A stretch of 20,111 nt of DNA, taken from the NCBI GenBank assembly GCA_946626395.1, contig CAMOUF010000257.1:1-20111 (forward strand), in the 5' to 3' direction. The notes under the pieces were generated by a model that was given only the letters and a program-made list of their open reading frames with translations, searched no databases and was not told where the DNA came from. Origin of the DNA: an uncultured Clostridia bacterium. Its GTDB lineage: Bacteria; Bacillota; Clostridia; Christensenellales; Aristaeellaceae. Positions 1-5,708 of the stretch are shown here, in pieces; the stretch's first letter is position 1; each line of letters starts with the position of its first letter. The position numbers were made by a program, and so were the translations under genes.

Positions 1-75
1 AGTCTGAATTCGTTCCTTGTGTCCGGCTATATGCTCTGTATTCTGCTCTCTGGACTCTGAACTATGCATCCTGCG
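1..75 (-). repeat. Truncated heptad-repeat intergenic element (E1), reverse orientation
   Basis: Read on the minus strand, this stretch has degenerate 7-base units of the form AGTNCAG (GTTCAGAGTCCAGAGAGCAG and on), then GGACACAAGGAACGAATTCAGACT running to the window edge. The last part matches the core of the element at 15494-15676 with one mismatch over about 22 bases, and the core of the element at 10750-10916 more loosely. The outer AATAGGC heptads of the complete copies are missing, so this copy is worn or truncated at its inner end. The other half lies outside the window. It sits just upstream of the cysK promoter. Confidence 0.7.
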
Positions 76-103
76 CGAATACATCGAAAAAACAGTTTCC
101 CGG

Positions 104-132
104 TTGACAGAGGAGGGGGATGGGCATATAAT
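104..132 (+). promoter_or_regulatory. Distal promoter of cysK (P1)
   Basis: A perfect TTGACA at 104-109 and a perfect TATAAT at 127-132 are separated by 17 bp, a consensus housekeeping sigma promoter. Transcription would begin near 139-140, inside the palindrome at 140-158, leaving a leader of about 160 nt before cysK. Confidence 0.85.
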
Positions 133-139
133 ACTATCA

Positions 140-158
140 ACCTATTTGAAAGGTAGGT
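140..158. promoter_or_regulatory. Operator-like palindrome at the cysK P1 start site
   Basis: ACCTA at 140-144 and TAGGT at 154-158 form a perfect inverted repeat with a 9-base spacer, seven bases after the -10 box. A dimeric repressor bound here would block P1. Cysteine genes of Gram-positives are often under Rrf2-family (CymR-type) control, so such a regulator is a reasonable guess, but no regulator gene is visible here and the identity is inference. Confidence 0.5.
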
Positions 159-239
159 AATTTGGATGGACAGGCAGCCAGAGATTTCCCCGTTTTCTCC
201 CCTGCGTCCCGGCCATTGCTGGCGCTGTCTGCGCGGCAG

Positions 240-268
240 TTGAAAAGCCCGGGAAAAAAGGATATAAT
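240..268 (+). promoter_or_regulatory. Proximal promoter of cysK (P2)
   Basis: TTGAAA at 240-245 and TATAAT at 263-268 with a 17 bp spacer give a second strong promoter. Its start point would be near 275, only about 26 nt before the cysK ATG, just enough for the ribosome binding site AAGGAGGA at 286-293. It lies outside the P1 palindrome, so P2 may give basal or separately controlled expression. Confidence 0.7.
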
Positions 269-300
269 AACGAAAAAGCAAACGCAAGGAGGACAGAAAT

Positions 301-1233
301 ATGAGCCGTATTTATACTTCCGCTGACCAGCTGATCGGGGGCACCCCGCTGCTGGAACTGACCCATATTGAAGAAAAAGAGCAATTGAAGGCCAAGGTGC
401 TGGTGAAGCTGGAATACCTGAATCCCGCCGGATCGGTGAAGGACCGCATCGGCAAAGCCATGATCGACGACGCGGAAAAGAAGGGCCTGCTTCAGCCCGG
501 CGCCGTGATCATCGAGCCCACCTCCGGCAACACCGGCATCGGTCTGGCCGCCGTGGCTGCCGCCCGGGGCTACCGCATCATTCTGACCATGCCGGAGACC
601 ATGAGCGTGGAGCGCCGCCAGCTGCTCAAGGCCTACGGCGCGGAAATCGTGCTCACCGAAGGGGCCAAGGGCATGAAGGGAGCCATTGAAAAGGCCAACG
701 AACTAGCCAAGGAAATTCCCAACGCCTTCATTCCCGGCCAGTTTGACAATCCCGCCAATCCCGCCGCTCATTACGCCTCCACCGGTCCGGAAATCTGGCA
801 GGACACCGACGGGGCTGTGGACATCTTTGTGGCGGGTGTGGGCACCGGCGGCACCGTGACGGGCACCGGAAAATACCTGAAAGAAAAAAAGCCCCAGGTG
901 AAGGTGGTGGCCGTGGAGCCCGCCGCTTCCCCCGTGCTCAGCGAAGGGAAGGCGGGACCCCATAAAATCCAGGGCATCGGCGCGGGCTTTGTGCCCAAGG
1001 TGCTGGACACCCAGGTGTACGACGAAGTGATCACCGTGACCAATGAAGACGCCTTTGCCGTCGGCAAGCGCATCGGCCGGGAAGAGGGCGTGCTGGTTGG
1101 CATATCCTCCGGTGCGGCGGCCTTTGCCGCCATTCAGCTGGCCAAGCGGCCGGAAAATGCGGGCAAGACCATTGTGGCCCTTCTGCCCGATACCGGCGAC
1201 CGCTACCTCTCCACCCCGCTGTTCGCGGATTGA
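301..1233 (+). CDS. cysK: Cysteine synthase A (O-acetylserine sulfhydrylase)
   Basis: This is a cytoplasmic PLP enzyme that makes L-cysteine from O-acetyl-L-serine and sulfide. Visible hallmarks are the PLP lysine K47 in NPAGSVKDR, the substrate loop TSGNTG at 74-79, the phosphate-cradle GTGGT at 181-185, and GISSGAA at 268-274 near the C-terminus. At 310 residues it is full length for the CysK family. The ATG follows AAGGAGGA by seven bases. The gene stands alone, with two promoters upstream and a terminator at 1314-1359; no serine acetyltransferase (cysE) is adjacent. Cystathionine beta-synthase and CysM share the fold, but the length, the lack of CBS domains and the motif wording favour CysK. 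Confidence 0.95.
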   Translation: MSRIYTSADQLIGGTPLLELTHIEEKEQLKAKVLVKLEYLNPAGSVKDRIGKAMIDDAEKKGLLQPGAVIIEPTSGNTGIGLAAVAAARGYRIILTMPETMSVERRQLLKAYGAEIVLTEGAKGMKGAIEKANELAKEIPNAFIPGQFDNPANPAAHYASTGPEIWQDTDGAVDIFVAGVGTGGTVTGTGKYLKEKKPQVKVVAVEPAASPVLSEGKAGPHKIQGIGAGFVPKVLDTQVYDEVITVTNEDAFAVGKRIGREEGVLVGISSGAAAFAAIQLAKRPENAGKTIVALLPDTGDRYLSTPLFAD

Positions 1234-1313
1234 TCATGCCCCGGCTCCCCGATCCAGGGAGCTGACTGAAGAGCCCTTCCGTCCTTTCCACATAGGAATG
1301 ACGAAGAAAAACG

Positions 1314-1359
1314 GGAGCGCAGCATACAGAACCTGTCGTCTGTACGCTGCGCTCCTTTT
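1314..1359 (+). terminator. Intrinsic terminator of cysK
   Basis: A 17-bp stem (1314-1330 pairing with 1339-1355, one G-U pair) with an 8-base loop is followed by TTTT. The next base, 1360, is exactly where the heptad series of element E2 begins. Confidence 0.85.
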
Positions 1360-1408
1360 CTGAACTCGTTTTTCTATTGCCTAACGCCTATTGCCTAATG
1401 ACAATTGC
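1360..1408 (+). repeat. Partial heptad-repeat element (E2), right arm only
   Basis: Seven in-phase 7-base units occupy 1360-1408: CTGAACT, CGTTTTT, CTATTGC, CTAACGC, CTATTGC, CTAATGA, CAATTGC. The order (CTGAACT type, then CTATTGC type) matches the right arms of the complete elements at 10750-10916 and 15494-15676. No left arm or core is present, so this looks like a decayed or partial copy directly abutting the cysK terminator. Confidence 0.7.
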
Positions 1409-1424
1409 AAGCGAAGAAAGAAAC

Positions 1425-1469
1425 GGCCCGCTCTCTTTCCGCCGCGTACAGCGGGAAAAGGAGCGGGCC
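1425..1469 (-). terminator. Terminator of the CxxC-repeat protein gene
   Basis: GGCCCGCTC at 1425-1433 pairs with GAGCGGGCC at 1461-1469, with further inner pairing of CTTTCCGC with GCGGGAAAAG around a short loop. On the minus strand it is followed by GTTTCTTTCTT, as expected for the gene ending at 1492. A T-rich stretch on the other side means it may also act as a backstop for cysK transcripts. Confidence 0.75.
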
Positions 1470-1491
1470 CTGCTTTTGGGTTTGAGTCCGT

Positions 1492-3105
1492 TTAGTCCAC
1501 CATGTCCACCATTTCCTTGATCCACTTCTGATCCGCCAGGAAGTACTGGACGCCGGAGCTGTTGGCATCGTAATCCGCTTTCAGGGTGATGGCGATAATG
1601 ACCTGTCTGTCGTCGCCAAAGAACGCTTCCAGATTCAGGGGCGTATCAAAGTCAAAGGCCACGGCGTTCTCCCCGGTTTTCAGGGATTCCAGATTGGGAT
1701 ATACCACCAGCGATTCCGCGTGCACGTTGATATGGGAGGAGCTGAGCTTATAATTCACGATCTGCTGCCCCTGATCATTGATCATGGTGACGGTGCCCAC
1801 GGTAAACATATTGCTGGCGACCAGGGGATAGGTAAACACGCCTTCCTCGGAAAGATCCACAGGGGTGACGCGGTTCCACACGCTGCCGCCGATCAGCTCC
1901 CGGGTGGTAGGCCCGAAGGAGGTGATCGTGTTGTTATAGTAGATATGGGCGTCATCCTGGGGAGCCTGACCCTGCACGTCGCCGCAGATCAGGCACACAT
2001 ACTGGCTCACGCCGCCCGTTTCATTGCCGTCCAGCCACATATAGCAATGGCCCAGGGCCGGGGCGGGAATGATCTCCTCCAGGCCGCAGACCTTGCATCG
2101 CCTCATGGCCATTCCGTCCTGGGTGCAGGAAGGCTCCACATAGCTGACCGCCTCCCATTTATGGCCGGGGGCAGGCTTGAGCACTGCGGTTTCCGACGCG
2201 CCGCAGACCTGGCACACATGGGTGCCCACTTCATCCGTGACGCAGCCCTGGCCCTCGGGGATGGGATCCTTGATCCAATCGCCCCAGGTGTGGCCCGTCG
2301 CGGGGATGGACACATCAATGCGGCTTTCCTGGCAGCGGACGCAGATCATCTGACCCCGGCCCGCTTCCTCGCAGCTGTTGGGAATCAGCACCACCCCGGC
2401 AATTTTGCCGATATACTGGCCGCCGCCGCCCACATTGCCCTCCGGCTTTCCGGACAGGATGGACACGGGCGCGTAGAAATGGCCCAGAGCAGGGATTTCC
2501 TCTTTTCTTTCTGCGCCGCACACGCTGCAGGCTTCCGCCTTGACGCCGCTCTTAACGCAGGTCGGCTCCGTCATTTCAGAGACGATCCACTGATGTCCCG
2601 GCGCGGGCTCCTGTCTGCTGTCTTCCAGGCCGCAAATTATGCACGAGCGCGTTTGAATGACGTCCCGCAGACACACGGGCAGGGTGGGATCGCTCACGTC
2701 CTCCCACTCGCTCCAGATGTGCTCCGCAAGAGGCAGCACCTGCTCGTATTCCTCGCCGCACAGGGAACAGGTCAGGATTTCCCGGCCCTCTTCCAGGCAG
2801 GTAGGTTCCTGCCGCTGGGCGGACCAGCTGTGAGCCTGAACGGTTTCTTCGGAGCGGACGTTTTCCTCGATCACCTGATGGCAGTCCTCGCAGTACAGGT
2901 CATACCAGGTGACCACATGATGCCCGTCCTGGCTGCCCACGGGCTGCACCGAGGGGCCTCCATGCATCCGTTCCACGGTATGATGGCTGGCGTTATGCCC
3001 TTGAGACGGCTCTTCCGGCGGCGTTTCCTCCGCCAGCGCCGTCATGCACAGGCATAAAAGCAGCGCAAACAATAAACAAAATCGTTTCGTATCGGTATCC
3101 TCCAT
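1492..3105 (-). CDS. Secreted protein with eight CxxC knuckles, function unknown
   Basis: The product (537 aa) has a signal peptide (KR, hydrophobic 9-20, cleavage near ALA/E at 25) and no lipobox. Eight CxxC pairs lie at 72-75, 113-116, 155-158, 193-196, 255-258, 298-301, 337-340 and 371-374. They form a loose repeat of about 40 residues reading PTC...G....C..CG.E....(I)PALGH.W, typical of zinc-ribbon-like or disulfide-bearing repeats in exported clostridial proteins. Residues 380-537 have no cysteine and look like an all-beta domain of unknown type. No catalytic motif is evident; metal binding or a structural surface role is inference. The ATG at 3105 is the only one ahead of the signal peptide, but its upstream Shine-Dalgarno match is weak, and a GGAGG falls just inside the gene (codons 2-3). 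A promoter is at 3177-3205 and a terminator at 1425-1469, so the gene is probably monocistronic. Confidence 0.8.
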   Translation of the reverse strand: MEDTDTKRFCLLFALLLCLCMTALAEETPPEEPSQGHNASHHTVERMHGGPSVQPVGSQDGHHVVTWYDLYCEDCHQVIEENVRSEETVQAHSWSAQRQEPTCLEEGREILTCSLCGEEYEQVLPLAEHIWSEWEDVSDPTLPVCLRDVIQTRSCIICGLEDSRQEPAPGHQWIVSEMTEPTCVKSGVKAEACSVCGAERKEEIPALGHFYAPVSILSGKPEGNVGGGGQYIGKIAGVVLIPNSCEEAGRGQMICVRCQESRIDVSIPATGHTWGDWIKDPIPEGQGCVTDEVGTHVCQVCGASETAVLKPAPGHKWEAVSYVEPSCTQDGMAMRRCKVCGLEEIIPAPALGHCYMWLDGNETGGVSQYVCLICGDVQGQAPQDDAHIYYNNTITSFGPTTRELIGGSVWNRVTPVDLSEEGVFTYPLVASNMFTVGTVTMINDQGQQIVNYKLSSSHINVHAESLVVYPNLESLKTGENAVAFDFDTPLNLEAFFGDDRQVIIAITLKADYDANSSGVQYFLADQKWIKEMVDMVD

Positions 3106-3176
3106 TTATGATCATCTATGCATTTCAATGCTCTTGGGTTTCCGGCTGTTTCTGAGGCCAACAAAAACCCATTCAT

Positions 3177-3205
3177 ATCATATCATAATCGGCGTTTTCT
3201 GTCAA
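3177..3205 (-). promoter_or_regulatory. Promoter of the CxxC-repeat protein gene
   Basis: On the minus strand, TTGACA (3205-3200) and TATGAT (3182-3177) are separated by 17 bp. The start point would be near 3170, giving a leader of about 65 nt before the ATG at 3105. Confidence 0.8.
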
Positions 3206-3240
3206 CGAATCCGCTTATTCCCCGTTCAAGGCCAGGCCAT

Positions 3241-3283
3241 GCAAAAGACGCAAAGGGCCGCTGCCCCCCAAGGGGACAGCGGC
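3241..3283 (-). terminator. Terminator of the HtrA-like protease gene
   Basis: On the minus strand, GCCGCTG and CAGCGGC (3283-3277 and 3263-3257), extended by C/G pairs, form a GC-rich hairpin. It is followed by CCTTTGCGTCTTTTGC, a broken T tract. It lies 16 bases past the stop codon at 3299. Confidence 0.65.
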
Positions 3284-3298
3284 TGGAAAGGAGAGGGA

Positions 3299-4597
3299 TC
3301 AGAAATTCATGTGGTCAACGATCTGCAGCGTCACGGACAGGGTGATATATTCGCCGTCCCCCACGTTCTTCAGATCCAGCGTATTGTTGCCGGCCTGGGC
3401 GGCCAAGTCGGGATCGCGGTATACCTTGACCTCGATCACATCGCCTTCTTTATAGCCGTTCAGCTTGGAAATCAGCGCGTTCTGGGAGGACAGCACGGTG
3501 CCGTCCAGCTCCACCACGATATCGCCCGCCTGGATGCCGCCCGCTTCAGCGGGAGACCCGGATTCCACGGACCGGACGAAAGCGCCCTGGGGCAGGCCGA
3601 ACTGGGGGCCGTTGGCGATGGTGCTCACCGTCACGCCCAGGCGGGGCTTGCCAAAGAGAGGAGAATCAATGGGGTTTTCCTGGCTGCCGGATTCCTGACT
3701 GCGGGAAGCGGCGCTCTGGCCGGAGCTGTTATAGTCCTTGAGCACTTCGGTGATCAGGGGCTTGGCCACGTTGATGGGGATGCACAGGCCGATGTTGTCC
3801 ACCTCACGGCCGGTGGAGAAGAAGCTGCTGCTGCTGCCGGAGGCGTAACGGGCGGGAATGCCCTGCAGCTGGCCCAGCGCGTTGAACATACCGCCGCCGG
3901 AGTTGCCGGAGTTGATGGCGGCGTCGGTCTGGATCATGGTGTTGGTGATGGTGGAAATACGGCCGTAGCGGTCCATATTCTGGTCGGTCACTTCACGGTT
4001 CAGGCCGGACACAATGCCCATGGACACGGACCGGGCGTATTTTTCGCCCAGAGGATTGCCGATGACGATGGCCCATTCACCCACCTGCAAAGCATCGCTG
4101 TCGCCCAGGGCGACGGGAGTAAGATTCAGGCCGGGCACTTCCAGCACGGCGATATCCAGGTTGGCGTCGTAGCCCACCACGGTGGCTTCGTGTTCATTCT
4201 CGTCCACACCGGTGGTGACGGTGACCCGGGTCGCTCCTTCCACCACGTGGTAGTTGGTCAGCACATGGCCGTATTCCGTGATCACCACGCCGGAGCCGGT
4301 GCCCCGCAGGGCTTCCTGGGTCTGGGGCTGGCCGTAGCCCCAGCCGTAGCCATAGCCGTAATAAGAGGAGGTCATGGCGTAGTTATTTACGCCCACCACG
4401 CTGTTGCGGACCTGGTTGACAACGTCCAGGAAGGGACTGGAAATTTTGCTTTCATCGGTGGTGGTGTTCACGATGGCGCTGATCTGATCGTCTGTCAGGC
4501 CCTGGGAAGCGGCGCTGGCGGGAATCACGGACACGCCGATCATCATAACCGTCAGTGTAACAGCCAATAAAAGCATTTGAATCGAACGTTTTTTCAT
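3299..4597 (-). CDS. htrA: HtrA/DegP-like secreted serine protease with PDZ domain
   Basis: This is an S1C-family protease of 432 aa that degrades or refolds misfolded exported proteins. The catalytic triad reads H117 (LTNYHVV), D148 (NLDIAVL) and S233 (GNSGG). A PDZ domain spans roughly 318-425 (GLPQGAFVRSV...AGGIQAGDIVVELDG). The N-terminus is a hydrophobic segment ending in PASA/A near residue 29, so it looks cleaved and released; many Gram-positive HtrA proteins instead keep a membrane anchor. Before the protease domain is an unusual Tyr/Gly run (YYGYGYGWGYGQ, 79-90). A Ser/Gln-rich linker (291-308) joins protease and PDZ. The ATG has AAAGGAAG eight bases upstream. It has its own promoter with direct repeats at 4671-4713 and a terminator at 3241-3283. 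Family assignment is firm; the substrate is unknown. Confidence 0.92.
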   Translation of the reverse strand: MKKRSIQMLLLAVTLTVMMIGVSVIPASAASQGLTDDQISAIVNTTTDESKISSPFLDVVNQVRNSVVGVNNYAMTSSYYGYGYGWGYGQPQTQEALRGTGSGVVITEYGHVLTNYHVVEGATRVTVTTGVDENEHEATVVGYDANLDIAVLEVPGLNLTPVALGDSDALQVGEWAIVIGNPLGEKYARSVSMGIVSGLNREVTDQNMDRYGRISTITNTMIQTDAAINSGNSGGGMFNALGQLQGIPARYASGSSSSFFSTGREVDNIGLCIPINVAKPLITEVLKDYNSSGQSAASRSQESGSQENPIDSPLFGKPRLGVTVSTIANGPQFGLPQGAFVRSVESGSPAEAGGIQAGDIVVELDGTVLSSQNALISKLNGYKEGDVIEVKVYRDPDLAAQAGNNTLDLKNVGDGEYITLSVTLQIVDHMNF

Positions 4598-4670
4598 GTT
4601 TTATCTTCCTTTCATTGAAAATCTATGTTGATCCTCATCAGGAAGCAGCCTTCCTTCTGAGTACGGATTC

Positions 4671-4713
4671 ATTATAGGTGACATATTTTACATAAATTTG
4701 AACGCAATTTGAA
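4671..4713 (-). promoter_or_regulatory. htrA promoter with 11-bp-spaced direct repeats
   Basis: A perfect TATAAT (4676-4671, minus strand) has no good -35 box. Instead two copies of TTCAAAT (4713-4707 and 4702-4696) lie 11 bp apart, one helical turn, the second overlapping the -35 position. This is the usual layout of an OmpR/PhoB-type response-regulator site that activates from the -35 region. Regulation of htrA by an envelope-stress two-component system (CssRS, CiaRH) is known elsewhere; which regulator acts here is inference. The leader also has a small hairpin at 4640-4655. Confidence 0.6.
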
Positions 4714-4728
4714 CAAAAGTGACAGAAA

Positions 4729-5598
4729 TTAGACACCCGTCATGTCAAAATCGGGGGTATACCCCCCATCCGCCGCTTCTTTTTCCTGGGTAAAACCGCT
4801 TAATTCCAGATATTTGAAATGTGTCAGCACTCTGTCATACTCCGCGTCGGTGACCCGTCGGTCCAGGCCCTTGATCGAGCACCAGGGCTCGGGGGTATAC
4901 TGGCGCATGAGGGAGACCGGCGTGCCCGGGGGCAGGCTTTCGGCAATAAAATCCAGCGCCTTCATGCTGTCGGAGGTGCAGCCTGGCAGGATCAGGTGGC
5001 GCACGATCACCCCCCGGCGCATCATCCCGTTTTCATCATATTGGGCGGGCCCTGTCTGGCGGCACATTTCCCGGATGGCCTGGGACGCCCGTTCAAAATA
5101 ATCCGGAGCGCCCGCGCACAAGGCGCTCAGCCGGGGGGACACATGCTTTAAATCCGGCAGATAAATGTCCACCGCGCCTTCGAGCATGCGCAGGGTTTCC
5201 AGGGTTTCATATCCGCTGGTATTCCACACGACGGGAATGCCGGGTCTGTACAGCGCAAGGGCCTCCAGCACGGCGGGGGCGAAGGGCGTGGCCGTGACCA
5301 GATTGATGTTATGGGCCCCCTGATCCTCCAGGGATTTAAAAATATCGGCCAGACGGCCCACGGAAATATCCTTTCCCAGGCCCTCATGGCTGATGGAATA
5401 ATTCTGGCAGAAGGCGCAGCGCAGGGTGCAGCCGGAAAAAAACACCGCGCCGCTGCCCTTTTCGCCAGAGATGCAGGGCTCTTCCCAAAAATGCAGCGCG
5501 GCCCGGGCCACCCGAGGCATCGGGCCCATGCCGCAAAAGCCTGTCCGTTCCGTTCGATCCACCCCGCATTGCCGGGGACAGAGGGTGCAGCTCGCCAT
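4729..5598 (-). CDS. PflX-like radical SAM iron-sulfur protein
   Basis: The 289-aa product carries the radical SAM signature CTLRCAFC (C57, C61, C64), which binds the [4Fe-4S] cluster that cleaves S-adenosylmethionine. An N-terminal cysteine set C4, C7, C11 and C22 (CTLCPRQCGVDR...GFCG) fits the family of uncharacterised homologues of pyruvate formate-lyase activase often called PflX. Later motifs such as NLVTATPFAP, VVWNTSGYE, DIYLPDLKH and RHLILPG fit the same family. No glycyl-radical enzyme gene is next to it, so the target is unknown. The ATG has AGAAGGAGG six bases upstream; that site lies in a hairpin (5604-5623) whose other arm belongs to a heptad element. No clear promoter of its own is visible, so it is probably co-transcribed with the upstream gene at 5709-6839. 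Confidence 0.85.
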   Translation of the reverse strand: MASCTLCPRQCGVDRTERTGFCGMGPMPRVARAALHFWEEPCISGEKGSGAVFFSGCTLRCAFCQNYSISHEGLGKDISVGRLADIFKSLEDQGAHNINLVTATPFAPAVLEALALYRPGIPVVWNTSGYETLETLRMLEGAVDIYLPDLKHVSPRLSALCAGAPDYFERASQAIREMCRQTGPAQYDENGMMRRGVIVRHLILPGCTSDSMKALDFIAESLPPGTPVSLMRQYTPEPWCSIKGLDRRVTDAEYDRVLTHFKYLELSGFTQEKEAADGGYTPDFDMTGV

Positions 5599-5603
5599 GG
5601 CAG

Positions 5604-5623
5604 CCTCCTTCTATAAAGGGAGG
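5604..5623 (-). promoter_or_regulatory. Hairpin masking the ribosome binding site of the PflX-like gene
   Basis: In the minus-strand transcript, CCUCC (5623-5619) can pair with GGAGG (5608-5604), extended by UU/AA, around a loop of about five bases. The GGAGG is the ribosome binding site of the gene starting at 5598. The CCUCC arm is the first unit of the heptad element E5. Repression or coupling of translation is inference. Confidence 0.45.
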
Positions 5624-5702
5624 AGTGAGGAGTTAGGAATGAGGAGTTGAAAATTGTTGCATAAACTATTAACTCCTCACTCCTCACTCTTAACTCCTCA
5701 CT
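5621..5702. repeat. Heptad inverted-repeat element (E5), AGGAGTG type
   Basis: The left arm (5621-5648) is four in-phase heptads: AGGAGTG, AGGAGTT, AGGAATG, AGGAGTT. The right arm (5671-5702) is AACTCCT, CACTCCT, CACTCTT, AACTCCT and a partial CACT. The arms can form about 28 positions of stem with 25 paired (one G-U), closing a 22-base AT-rich loop. The element fills nearly the whole gap between the genes ending at 5709 and starting at 5598. Its heptad differs from that of the other elements in this window, but the design is the same. Confidence 0.8.
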
Positions 5703-5708
5703 GATAAA

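Noticed and set aside
133..300. Riboswitch or T-box in the cysK leader
   Set aside because: No T-box AGGGUGGNACCGCG-like sequence, specifier stem or S-box/other conserved core is visible, and a second promoter lies inside the leader.
1720..3057. Plus-strand open frame of 445 codons opposite the CxxC-repeat gene
   Set aside because: It is antisense to a gene with signal peptide, promoter and terminator; the Ala/His/Gly-rich product looks like a shadow frame.
3044..4570. Plus-strand open frame of 508 codons opposite htrA
   Set aside because: It covers the htrA triad region in antisense and its composition is typical of a shadow frame.
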